Source: Bermanella sp. 47_1433_sub80_T6 (GTDB lineage Bacteria; Pseudomonadota; Gammaproteobacteria; Pseudomonadales; Oceanobacteraceae). From it: a stretch of DNA of 53,801 bases. The notes under the pieces are model-generated. The model was not told the origin of the DNA. It searched no databases and saw only the letters and a list, made by a program, of their open reading frames with translations. The stretch covers positions 1-53,801 of the forward strand of contig MAAD01000139.1 of NCBI GenBank assembly GCA_002162985.1, written 5' to 3'. Within the stretch, counting starts at the first letter, position 1. The number at the start of each line of letters is the position of its first letter. Positions 22,356 to 31,947 of this stretch are shown here, piece by piece. The translations under genes were made by a program, and so were the position numbers.

Positions 22356-25055
22356 TTACTCATCGTAACCCAAAGCAGGTCGCAACCAACGTTCTGCTTT
22401 AGTCATATCCCAGCCCTTACGATCGGCGTAATCTTGCACCTGATCTTTGTTTATTTTACCCAGTGCAAAATAACGGGATTCTGGATGCGCAAAATACCAG
22501 CCACTAACAGATGATGCCGGATACATCGCATAACTTTCCGTTAACTGACAGCCAATAGCTTGCTCCGCATCCAACAGCTTAAATAACGTGGTTTTTTCAC
22601 TGTGTTCCGGACAGGCAGGATAGCCAGGAGCAGGGCGAATACCCTGATACTTCTCAGAGATCAGCTCATCGTTACTTAGCTGTTCATCATTGACATAACC
22701 CCAATGAGTTTTTCGAACTTCTTCGTGCATCAATTCGGCAAACGCTTCGGCGAAGCGGTCGGCCAATGATTTCACCAAAATAGCGTTATAGTCGTCCAAC
22801 TTCCCCTCATATTCCTTGGCAAGTTCTTCCGCCCCTTTACAGGTCACCACAAATCCGCCCATATAATCGTTCACCGCGCCGCCTTTTGGTGCCACAAAGT
22901 CGGCCAATGAACGGAAGGCACGACCTGCTGGACGCTGGGTTTGCTGTCGTAAATGATGCAAAGTCGCTAAAACTTCTGTACGGCTATCATCCATATATAG
23001 CTCGGTATCATCCCCGGCAACCGCAGCGGCTGGGTAAAAACCAATGGATGCATGACAACTCAATAACTTTTCATCGATGATCTTATCCAGCATAACTTTA
23101 GCATCACGGTACAAGGAAGAAGCCTCTTCCCCCACCACCTCATCAGTTAAGATACCCGGGAATTTGCCATGCAACTCCCAGGTAATAAAAAATGGCGTCC
23201 AGTCAATACGCTCCCGTATCTTAGCCAAGGGATAATCATTAATGGTTTTATTGCCAATAAAAGATGGCGTAACCGCAGTGTAGGACTCCCAATCCATAGG
23301 CGCGCCATTTTCACGAATAAAATCCACACTGGAGAAAGATTTCTTGCCTCGTTTACGTGCATTCTTTTCTCTGGCCTCCTGGTACTCTAACCGCAGGTCA
23401 GCTACAAATTTTTCCTTTTTAGCAGACAGCAGAGCGCTGGCCACGGGTACAGATTTAGACGCATCCAAAACATGTACGGTAATGCCCGAATATTTCTCTT
23501 CAATTTTAACCGCGGTGTGCACCTTGGAGGTAGTGGCGCCACCAATAAGCAGCGGCTGAGTCATACCACGCTGCTCCATCAACTCAGCAATGGTGACCAT
23601 TTCATCCAGTGAAGGGGTGATCAAACCGGACAACCCTATAATATCCGCATTGTGTTTAACGGCCGCGTCCAGAATATCTTCTGCTGGCACCATCACTCCC
23701 AGGTCAATCACCTCGTAGTTATTACAAGAGAGCACCACGCCCACAATATTTTTACCGATATCGTGCACATCACCTTTCACCGTGGCCATAATAATTACGC
23801 CATTATTGCTACTAGTGTTACCCGTGCGGCGCTTTTCTTCTTCGATATAAGGCAGCAAATACGCCACGGCTTTCTTCATTACCCGCGCGCTTTTTACTAC
23901 CTGAGGTAAAAACATCTTACCGGCACCAAAAAGGTCACCCACCACGTTCATGCCGATCATTAAATTGTTTTCAATGACTTCGATGGGCTTGCCTGCTCCC
24001 TGCCGTGCTTCTTCGGCGTCCTCTTCGATGAACTCTGTAATGCCTTTTACCAAGGCATGGGTAATACGATCCTGCAGCGGACCTTCACGCCATTTTAATT
24101 TATCACTTTCTTTTTGCTCTACCGACTGACCTTTTAATGACTCGGCAAAATCAACCAGACGCTCGGCCGCATCTTCACGGCGATTCAATACTACGTCTTC
24201 AACACACTCCAATAGATCTTTAGGAATGTCATCGTAGATGGTTAACATGCCTGCGTTTACGATCCCCATGTCCATACCAGCCTGGATGGCATAGTACAAA
24301 AATACAGAGTGCATGGCTTCACGCACAATGTCGTTACCACGGAACGAAAACGACATATTAGAGACACCGCCAGATACCTTGGCTCCGGGCAAATTCTCTT
24401 TTATCCATTTAGTGGCGGCAAAAAAGTCTACACAATAATTACTATGCTCTTCTATACCGGTGGCCACCGGAAAAATATTAGGATCAAAGACGATGTCTTG
24501 TGGAGCAAAGCCCACCTTATCCACCAACACATCGTAAGAACGTTGACAGATATCGATACGACGCTGATAAGTATCGGCCTGACCTTTCTCATCGAAGGCC
24601 ATGACGACAGCCGCGGCACCATACATATTAATAGTACTAGCCTGGGCGATGAATTTTTCTTCACCCTCTTTCAACGAAATAGAGTTCACTATGGCCTTAC
24701 CCTGCACACACTTAAGGCCCTCTTCGATGATTTCCCACTTGGAAGAATCGATCATGAAAGGCACACGTACGATATCGGGTTCGGCCGCTAACAAATTCAA
24801 ATAACGCACCATGGCCGCCTTGCCATCTAACATGGCATCGTCCATGTTGATGTCAATAATTTGCGCACCGTCTTCCACCTGTACACGGGCAATATCTACT
24901 GCCGCTTCGTAATCTTCTTCCTGAATCAAACGGGAGAATTTACGAGAACCGGTAACGTTGGATCGCTCACCTACGTTCACAAAACCGGTCATTTCATTCA
25001 CGATCAGTGGCTCAAGACCACTTAGAATCATGTCAGGGACTTTTTTAATACTCAT
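22356..25055 (-). CDS. metH: Methionine synthase, folate-, cobalamin- and reactivation-domain part
   Basis: 899 aa; [28 protein letters not shown]12-binding [16 protein letters not shown]-terminal activation domain; begins at TAATG overlap with upstream ORF. Confidence 0.93.
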   Translation of the reverse strand: MSIKKVPDMILSGLEPLIVNEMTGFVNVGERSNVTGSRKFSRLIQEEDYEAAVDIARVQVEDGAQIIDINMDDAMLDGKAAMVRYLNLLAAEPDIVRVPFMIDSSKWEIIEEGLKCVQGKAIVNSISLKEGEEKFIAQASTINMYGAAAVVMAFDEKGQADTYQRRIDICQRSYDVLVDKVGFAPQDIVFDPNIFPVATGIEEHSNYCVDFFAATKWIKENLPGAKVSGGVSNMSFSFRGNDIVREAMHSVFLYYAIQAGMDMGIVNAGMLTIYDDIPKDLLECVEDVVLNRREDAAERLVDFAESLKGQSVEQKESDKLKWREGPLQDRITHALVKGITEFIEEDAEEARQGAGKPIEVIENNLMIGMNVVGDLFGAGKMFLPQVVKSARVMKKAVAYLLPYIEEEKRRTGNTSSNNGVIIMATVKGDVHDIGKNIVGVVLSCNNYEVIDLGVMVPAEDILDAAVKHNADIIGLSGLITPSLDEMVTIAELMEQRGMTQPLLIGGATTSKVHTAVKIEEKYSGITVHVLDASKSVPVASALLSAKKEKFVADLRLEYQEAREKNARKRGKKSFSSVDFIRENGAPMDWESYTAVTPSFIGNKTINDYPLAKIRERIDWTPFFITWELHGKFPGILTDEVVGEEASSLYRDAKVMLDKIIDEKLLSCHASIGFYPAAAVAGDDTELYMDDSRTEVLATLHHLRQQTQRPAGRAFRSLADFVAPKGGAVNDYMGGFVVTCKGAEELAKEYEGKLDDYNAILVKSLADRFAEAFAELMHEEVRKTHWGYVNDEQLSNDELISEKYQGIRPAPGYPACPEHSEKTTLFKLLDAEQAIGCQLTESYAMYPASSVSGWYFAHPESRYFALGKINKDQVQDYADRKGWDMTKAERWLRPALGYDE

Positions 25056-26083
25056 TATTTTTCTCCCTGGAAAGTTTCCGGTAAGGACCGCGGTTTATAC
25101 TCATCCGCCAACGCTTTTAATGCAGCGATGTGCTGCGGGGTAGTACCGCAGCAACCACCAATAATATTCACATGACCTTCCGATAAAAACGGGCGAACCT
25201 GTTCGGCCATTTCTTCAGCGGTTTGATCGTATTCTCCAAACTCATTGGGCAGTCCGGCATTGGGGTGAGCCGAAATCATGCAGGTGGCATTTTTATCCAG
25301 CAGCTTAACGTGGGGCAACATATCATCAGCACCCAGCGCACAGTTAAGACCAATGCTTAAAAGGTTGCCGTGCATCAATGACACCCAAAATGCTTCTGCG
25401 GTTTGGCCAGACAAGGTACGGCCACTGGCATCGGTTATGGTGCCGGATATCATCACAGGTGTATCCAGCTCACGCTCCTGCTTCATTTTTAAAACCGCGA
25501 ATAATGCTGCCTTGGCATTCAAGGTATCAAATACAGTTTCGATCATGATGATGTCACTACCACCATCCATCAAAGCATTGGCCGCGTCATAATAGGCGGT
25601 TACCAACTGGTCGAAAGTCACCAGTCGCATACCGGGATCATTCACATCTGGTGACATGGAAGCTGTACGGTTGGTGGGACCCAAACAACCCACTACATAT
25701 CTTGGCTGATCCGGGGTCTTGGCGGTCCATTTATCGGCACTGCGGCGCGCACATTGCGCCGATTCAAAATTGATCTTGTATACCGCACTTTCCAGGCTGT
25801 AATCGGCCTGAGCGATGGTGGTACCACTGAATGCATTGGTGCTGGCGAAATCGGCGCCTATGGCAAAATAGGAGTCATGAATTTCCTCGATAATTTCTGG
25901 TCGAGTGATAGACAATAGATCGTTATTGCCTTTTAACGGACTAGGGTGATCTTCAAAATGCCCTTTACGAAAATCCGCTTCTTCCAACGGATAGCCCTGA
26001 ATGGAAGTACCCATTGCGCCATCAAGCACCATGATGCGCTTTGCCAGAGTATTGTTTAACTGGTCTACTACCGAACGACTCAT
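25055..26083 (-). CDS. metH: Methionine synthase, homocysteine-binding domain part
   Basis: 342 aa; [23 protein letters not shown], Zn ligands in [13 protein letters not shown] and [13 protein letters not shown]. Confidence 0.93.
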   Translation of the reverse strand: MSRSVVDQLNNTLAKRIMVLDGAMGTSIQGYPLEEADFRKGHFEDHPSPLKGNNDLLSITRPEIIEEIHDSYFAIGADFASTNAFSGTTIAQADYSLESAVYKINFESAQCARRSADKWTAKTPDQPRYVVGCLGPTNRTASMSPDVNDPGMRLVTFDQLVTAYYDAANALMDGGSDIIMIETVFDTLNAKAALFAVLKMKQERELDTPVMISGTITDASGRTLSGQTAEAFWVSLMHGNLLSIGLNCALGADDMLPHVKLLDKNATCMISAHPNAGLPNEFGEYDQTAEEMAEQVRPFLSEGHVNIIGGCCGTTPQHIAALKALADEYKPRSLPETFQGEK

Positions 26084-26284
26084 TGTGGATTCCAGAGTAC
26101 AAAAAAATGGCGCATATTATAGCAAAACAGGGCCCTCTCAGATAGTGAGCTAACTTCAATTGCGCAATGAATATGCTTCACGCAAATCGCTCTCGCTTTT
26201 ATTTCCAACCTTTAAGCTATGCGCACTTGAATCTCGCAAAAAAGCCAATATCTTGGGTATATCTTTATATTTAAGAGCGATTCA

Positions 26285-26596
26285 ATGCAACTCAATGATC
26301 TAATCCTAGTGTTTGTATTATTACTAATATTGTGGGCCTGGTGGCTGGACAGAGGCATCAAACAAAAAGCATTTTTATACGCCAAGAAGTACTGCGAAAA
26401 CGCCGATGTACAACTACTGGACGACAACATTCAGCTGAATGGTGCCAGCTTAAAGAAAAATGAAATGGGAGAATGGTGTATATATCGACAGTTTAAATTT
26501 GAATTCACCTCTACCGGTGAACACAGATATTTAGGCACCATGGAGCTACTGGGCAGCAAGGTGAGCAATATTGAGTTGGCGGCTTTTCATATTTAG
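26285..26596 (+). CDS. DUF3301-type small membrane-anchored protein
   Basis: N-terminal TM, WWLDRGIKQKAFLYAKKYCENADVQLLDDNIQL...RQFKFEFTSTGEHRYLGTMELLG. Confidence 0.7.
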   Translation: MQLNDLILVFVLLLILWAWWLDRGIKQKAFLYAKKYCENADVQLLDDNIQLNGASLKKNEMGEWCIYRQFKFEFTSTGEHRYLGTMELLGSKVSNIELAAFHI

Positions 26597-26698
26597 ATTT
26601 ATTCAAATAACGCCCAAGCAAACCCGTTGAGAATTACCGAAACCCACTCTAAATAGCACCCTCACCTGTAAAATCACAAACCCAAATGACAGGCACAA

Positions 26699-26722
26699 AA
26701 AAACCGCTACATGAGCGGTTTC
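26699..26722 (-). terminator. Intrinsic terminator downstream of tRNA-Ser
   Basis: Minus strand AAACCGCT-CATGT-AGCGGTTTTTTT. Confidence 0.85.
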
Positions 26723-26733
26723 TTTAGAATAAA

Positions 26734-26821
26734 TGGCGGTGAGGGAGGGATTCGAACCCTCGATACCTTGCGGTATACACGCTTTCCAGGCGTGCTCCTT
26801 CGGCCACTCGGACACCTCACC
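26734..26821 (-). tRNA. tRNA-Ser (anticodon GGA)
   Basis: Minus strand GGTGAGGTGTCCGAGTGGCCGAAGGAGCACGCCTGGAAAGCGTGTATACCGCAAGGTATCGAGGGTTCGAATCCCTCCCTCACCGCCA; 7-bp acceptor, long variable arm, encoded CCA. Confidence 0.97.
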
Positions 26822-26913
26822 TTAACACTTCTTGCAGAGCCATTTGCCTCAACAAGGCCGCGCATTCTACGCACCAAGCTAACAAATGCAAGTAAATAGT
26901 TGATTTATAAGCA

Positions 26914-27468
26914 CTAAATCCAATCACTCACAAAAGGCTCTAATTCAACAGCGGGAGTTTTTGGGCTGTCCTGTGCCGTCCCTATATACAAGAAGGCCAC
27001 AATGGAGCCGTCACTACTTACTTTAAACGACTCCCTAACCTCTTTGGCCCGCACCATATCACCCGTTCTCCAAATGGAGCTGTAACCCAAAGAGCTAATG
27101 GCTATCTGCATATTTTGCACGGCAGCACCCACCGCCAGCACCTGATCGTCCAATGGTATTTTGCTGTTTAGCTGCGGCTCACACACTGCCACTAACAACA
27201 TAGGGGCACGTAGCGGCATATTTCGAGATTTATCCACTTTAGCCTGCGAGCAATCTCCGCGCGCTAAGACCGCTTGCGCAAACACCTCCCCCAATTTGTC
27301 ACGAGCCGAACCCTGTACCATTAAAAAGCGCCAAGGCTTAAGACGACCATGATCTGGCCCCCGTAGCCCACAGCTTAAAATTTGTTTTAACTCTTCACTA
27401 TTGGGCCCTGGCGCCATTAATTTCGAGCAAGACACCCTGGTTTGTAGAAGCTCAATTATTGAATTCAA
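26914..27468 (-). CDS. Nitroreductase family protein (YdjA-like)
   Basis: 184 aa; RGPDHGRLKPWRFLMVQGSARDKLGEVF, LGYSSIWRTGDM. Confidence 0.88.
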   Translation of the reverse strand: MNSIIELLQTRVSCSKLMAPGPNSEELKQILSCGLRGPDHGRLKPWRFLMVQGSARDKLGEVFAQAVLARGDCSQAKVDKSRNMPLRAPMLLVAVCEPQLNSKIPLDDQVLAVGAAVQNMQIAISSLGYSSIWRTGDMVRAKEVRESFKVSSDGSIVAFLYIGTAQDSPKTPAVELEPFVSDWI

Positions 27469-27605
27469 ATTTACACCCGATTCTAAATAACTCTTTTATT
27501 AATATTTGCCCTGCATCGTTCAGGATGCCTTGCACATACACGTCGCAGCGTATTAAATAGCGTGTTCAATTATGCCATCATTAATAATAAGAAAAACCGT
27601 AACAA

Positions 27606-28991
27606 TTGATGAATACCGCCATTAAAGACCTCCAACCCACCACAATGTATGAATTTTATTCACGCAGTGTTGGTTTTATCGCCAGCGCCATTATGCTGGC
27701 TTTAGCTCACCAGCAAAATATCTGGAGCTTTCACTACACCGAACTGATTATAGTCGCCCTTGCCTATCCTCTTTTAGCGCTTTTCATCAGCAACAAAATT
27801 CCTGCCCGCTTGGAACACTTAAGGCGCCCGGTGCTGGTTTCCATCGATGCCTCTTTGGTGGGCATTCTAATGGCTTACATGGAATTTGCGGTCATTCCCT
27901 GCCTTTTATTTGCAATAATGATCAATACGTCAGCCATTATACTAGGTCGCTTCAATGTGTGGCTGGCCGGCTTTATGAGCATGGCATTGGGCGCCTATAT
28001 AGGCACTTTGATTTTTGGCTTACACATCACCCCGCAAGCCCCGCTCATCATTGATATTTGCGTAGCCATTGGCGTAGCGATCTACCTGGCGGTAGCTGGT
28101 TATTTCTCGGGCAAGCAAACCACATTACTAGAAAAGCTGCATATTGATATTCAACAGCAAGAGCAAAAACACAAACACTTGGCCAATCAGGTATCTAAAT
28201 ACATCTCCCCGCAAATACTAGAATCAATACTTTCTGGTAAACAGGACGTGAGACTGCAAACCCAAAGAAAGAAATTGGTGGTGTTTTTCTCAGACATTAA
28301 GGGCTTCACCGCCCTATCAGAGCAGATTGAGTCTGAGGTTCTCACCGACCTGTTAAACAACTATCTGACGGAAATGACCAATATCGCCATCAAGTATGGC
28401 GGCACCATAGATAAATACATCGGCGACAGCATCATGGTATTTTTTGGAGACCCCAAGACTCAGGGCGCCAAGAAAGACACCCTGGCCTGTGTTGCCATGG
28501 CCATCGAAATGCGCAAACACATGAAAGTTTTACGCCAAAAGTGGCGTGCGCAAGGGGTTAAGAGCCCACTGGAGATTCGCATGGGCATCAATACCGGCTA
28601 CTGCACGGTAGGTAACTTCGGCACCGAATCGCGCATGGATTACACTATCATTGGCAAGGAAGTGAATATGGCCAGCCGCCTGGAAAGCGCCGCCGATTCC
28701 AATGAAATTCTGCTCTCCTACGAGTCCTACGCGCTCATTCAAGACAAGATAATCTGCCGAGAAAAGGGCCGCATTAGCGCCAAAGGCTTTTCGCGTCCGG
28801 TTCCCGTCTACCAGGTGGTAGACTTCAGGCACAATCTGGCAGCCAAAACCACTTTTGTGGAACACGAACTGCCCGGCTTTTCCATGTACATGGACACCAA
28901 TCGTATCAACAACTACGACCGGGAAAGAATTGCCAAGGCTCTGGAGCTCGCTGCCAGCAAGATAAAAGATCAGAACAAGATGCAGGGTTAA
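27606..28991 (+). CDS. Class III adenylate/guanylate cyclase with N-terminal MASE2-like membrane domain
   Basis: Multi-TM N-terminus; KKLVVFFSDIKGFTALSE, KYIGDSIMVFFGDP, RMDYTIIGKEVNMASRLE. Confidence 0.88.
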   Translation: MMNTAIKDLQPTTMYEFYSRSVGFIASAIMLALAHQQNIWSFHYTELIIVALAYPLLALFISNKIPARLEHLRRPVLVSIDASLVGILMAYMEFAVIPCLLFAIMINTSAIILGRFNVWLAGFMSMALGAYIGTLIFGLHITPQAPLIIDICVAIGVAIYLAVAGYFSGKQTTLLEKLHIDIQQQEQKHKHLANQVSKYISPQILESILSGKQDVRLQTQRKKLVVFFSDIKGFTALSEQIESEVLTDLLNNYLTEMTNIAIKYGGTIDKYIGDSIMVFFGDPKTQGAKKDTLACVAMAIEMRKHMKVLRQKWRAQGVKSPLEIRMGINTGYCTVGNFGTESRMDYTIIGKEVNMASRLESAADSNEILLSYESYALIQDKIICREKGRISAKGFSRPVPVYQVVDFRHNLAAKTTFVEHELPGFSMYMDTNRINNYDRERIAKALELAASKIKDQNKMQG

Positions 28992-28993
28992 GT

Positions 28994-29614
28994 TTGCAGG
29001 TTCAGGTAAAGGCAGCGGGCAGCAAAAAGTTCATACTGGGCATAATGATTATTTTAGCCCTGTGGCTTGCCGCCCTGCTCATGTTTGCCAGCTGGTTCCA
29101 GGGGCGCTATATACAAGCATACACCCAGCAAACACCGCAATTTTTACAAGCCAGTTTCACCGACCATTGGTTTAGCCAGTTAAGCCCGTTACTGCCTGCC
29201 AAATCTGGCAGCTCGCGAGTGATACAATTCTGGCAACCAGACTGCTTATGCAATCGCTTTGCCCGCCGTCACGCCCTTAGCGCCATGAAGATTGCCAAAA
29301 AGTTAAACATAGAACACATTACCATCATCCCTCAAAGCGCCAAACACATGCAGGCATCTCTGCAGAGCCTCAACCCGGACACTCACATCATCACCCTGGC
29401 GCCACACAAGCTGGCTAACTGGCCCGCCAGCCCCACTTTACTCATTGAAGACCCGCTGGCCAGACTGGTCTATTTTGGACCACTGGGCTTTGGTGCTTTT
29501 TGCAGCCAGTCCAGTACCAGCATCATCGACACTCAGCTTAGAAAGCTTCAGGACAGCTCACCCAGGCCATTTTTCAATGTGATCGGCAAGGGCTGCTTTT
29601 GCCCCTGGAAATAA
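28994..29614 (+). CDS. Membrane-anchored thioredoxin-like protein (DUF6436-like)
   Basis: Single N-terminal TM; FWQPDCLCNRFARRH and C-terminal GKGCFCPWK; 3 bp downstream of the cyclase. Confidence 0.55.
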   Translation: MQVQVKAAGSKKFILGIMIILALWLAALLMFASWFQGRYIQAYTQQTPQFLQASFTDHWFSQLSPLLPAKSGSSRVIQFWQPDCLCNRFARRHALSAMKIAKKLNIEHITIIPQSAKHMQASLQSLNPDTHIITLAPHKLANWPASPTLLIEDPLARLVYFGPLGFGAFCSQSSTSIIDTQLRKLQDSSPRPFFNVIGKGCFCPWK

Positions 29615-29703
29615 CCTCCTTCACCAACATTCAACCCTGCCCGGCCCCGGAAATGAGCTAACCTTTAATTAGGTAAGTAAATCCCAGAGACTATACGGGC
29701 ATC

Positions 29704-31893
29704 ATGCAACAAGCGAACTACCAAAGTCTGGTGCGAATTGGCCGCAGCCTAATTAGCGAGCGCAACATTACTCGCCTGTGCGAGCTTATCCTGGACGAAG
29801 CCCAGCAGCTTACCGGGGCCGATGGTGGCACCCTTTACCTTGCTAACACTCAACCCGCCACCGCACTCAATTTTTCAATCGTACACAGCCACAGCCTTAA
29901 CTTTCGTTTATTGTCAGAGCCGGGGAAATCGGTGTTTCCTGCCATCCCCTTATACTCTGAAGACGGCGAGATAAACCAGCATCACGTGGCGGCCTTTACC
30001 GCCCACGCCAAGACCCTTATCAATATTGAAGATGCCTACGACGATACCCAATTTGATTTTTCAGGGGCCAAACGTTTCGACAAGGAAAACAACTACCGCA
30101 CAAAATCCATATTGGCGGTGCCGCTCCTTAACGATATGAACCAGTTAATTGGTTTATTACAGTTGATTAATGCCCTGGACGAGAAGACTGGCGAAATATG
30201 TAAATTTGATGAAAAAGTTGAGCCACTGGTCACGTCTTTGGCTTCATTTGCAGCGGTGGCCATCGAAAACCGCACCGTTAGTGACAGCCAAAAAGCGCTA
30301 CTGGTTGAGCTTGCCTCCACCAGCGACACTCAGGAAATTATTGAACGCATCCTTCACGAAGCCAAGAGCCTGACCCATAGCGAGGGCGGCACCCTTTATT
30401 TGATGGATGCCGAGGATAAAAACAAGCCCGAGTTAAAATTCGAAATCATCAATAACGATATTCTGGACATCCACATGGGGGGCAAAACAGGCAACACCAT
30501 CCCCTTCCCGGGCATTCCCCTGGTACAAGACGATGGCACGTTGAATGAGCACAATGTGGCCGCCTATAGCGCCAACAGCAAGGAAGTTGTGAATATTCCC
30601 GATGTGTATTTATCCAAAGATTTTGATTTTTCCGGGGCTCGCAAGTTTGATGAGCAAACCCAGTACCGCACCAAGAGTGTGTTAACGCTACCCCTGCTAA
30701 ACCATCAACACGATGTCATTGGCGTGCTGCAGCTCATTAATTCCCGACACCCGGACACGGGCCATGTTATCCCCTTTTCCGAGCGTTACATCCCTTTGCT
30801 TAAGGGGCTGGCTCTGTATGCCGCCATTGCCTTAAACAATCAAATATTAGTGCAAGACCTTAAAAATTTGCTGGATGCCTTTATTCGGGCTATCGCCAAA
30901 GCCATCGATGCCAAGAGCCCACATACCAGTGGCCACTGCCAAAGAGTACCTGTGATCATGGAGATGATCGCCCAGGCCTGTTGCGAAGATGATGATGTAT
31001 TTGAAGATTTTGGGTTGGATGATGACGGCTGGTACGAACTAAGGGTCAGCGCCTGGATGCATGACTGTGGCAAACTGGCCACTCCTGATACGGTGCTCAA
31101 TAAGTCCACCAAATTACATAAAATGCTGGATGGCCTAACCACAGTGGAAGCACGATTCGCCACCCTAAAACAAACCAAGAAAGTCGAATATCTGGCCGCG
31201 GCAATGGCCCAACCGGAACAGCAAAAAGCACTATTGGAAGCTTATGACGGCTGCATCGCAGAGATTGACGACGATTTGAATTTTGTACGTACCAGCAACA
31301 AGGGCGGCGAATTCATGAAGGAAGAGTCTAAACTGCGCATAGAAAAAATAGCAAAACTGCAATGGATCGACGCCGACGGTGAACTGAAACCCATGCTGGA
31401 CGAAAGCGACGTGTACAATCTGTGCATAGAACGGGGCACGTTAACCACCGAAGAGCGCCAGATCATCAACAACCACATGACGGTCACCATAGACATGCTG
31501 GAAGAACTGCCCTTCCCTAAGAACTTGCGGCAAGTACCCGAATACGCTGGAGGCCATCATGAGAAGATGAATGGCACGGGTTTTCCAAGAGGGCTAACCC
31601 GGGATCAGATGTCGATACCCGCCCGCATGATGTCCATTGCCGATATTTTCGAAGCGCTTACCGCCAAGGACAGGCCTTACAAGGACCCTATGAAAATCAG
31701 TTTGTCACTGACCATTATGAAACGCATGGTGGAAGACGAACACATAGACGGGGAGCTATTCCAATTATTTGTAAAAAGCAGAGTTTGGGAAAAATACGCA
31801 AAGCAGGTACTGTCGCCGGATCAGCTAGACGTGACCGACGTCACGCCTTACTTAATTACACCCATTGAACAATCCGCCGCCGGCAACGCCTAA
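29704..31893 (+). CDS. GAF-GAF-HD-GYP-type phosphohydrolase (putative c-di-GMP phosphodiesterase)
   Basis: Two tandem GAF repeats (GGTLYLA...YRTKSILAVPLLN / GGTLYLM...YRTKSVLTLPLLN); HTSGHCQRV, WMHDCGK, HHEKMNGTGFPRGL, SIADIFEALTAKDRPYK. Confidence 0.9.
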   Translation: MQQANYQSLVRIGRSLISERNITRLCELILDEAQQLTGADGGTLYLANTQPATALNFSIVHSHSLNFRLLSEPGKSVFPAIPLYSEDGEINQHHVAAFTAHAKTLINIEDAYDDTQFDFSGAKRFDKENNYRTKSILAVPLLNDMNQLIGLLQLINALDEKTGEICKFDEKVEPLVTSLASFAAVAIENRTVSDSQKALLVELASTSDTQEIIERILHEAKSLTHSEGGTLYLMDAEDKNKPELKFEIINNDILDIHMGGKTGNTIPFPGIPLVQDDGTLNEHNVAAYSANSKEVVNIPDVYLSKDFDFSGARKFDEQTQYRTKSVLTLPLLNHQHDVIGVLQLINSRHPDTGHVIPFSERYIPLLKGLALYAAIALNNQILVQDLKNLLDAFIRAIAKAIDAKSPHTSGHCQRVPVIMEMIAQACCEDDDVFEDFGLDDDGWYELRVSAWMHDCGKLATPDTVLNKSTKLHKMLDGLTTVEARFATLKQTKKVEYLAAAMAQPEQQKALLEAYDGCIAEIDDDLNFVRTSNKGGEFMKEESKLRIEKIAKLQWIDADGELKPMLDESDVYNLCIERGTLTTEERQIINNHMTVTIDMLEELPFPKNLRQVPEYAGGHHEKMNGTGFPRGLTRDQMSIPARMMSIADIFEALTAKDRPYKDPMKISLSLTIMKRMVEDEHIDGELFQLFVKSRVWEKYAKQVLSPDQLDVTDVTPYLITPIEQSAAGNA

Positions 31894-31947
31894 ATTCATT
31901 GGACGTGAGCAATCTCAATCCTTTAGCTTACCCCGCCGGCCAACCAA

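Noticed and set aside
24309-24791. 160 aa plus-strand ORF opposite metH
   Set aside because: Antisense shadow of conserved MetH sequence.
26084-26284. Possible cobalamin or SAM riboswitch upstream of metH
   Set aside because: The ~200 bp upstream region shows no recognisable B12-box or SAM riboswitch core, and part of it is needed for the divergent DUF3301 promoter.
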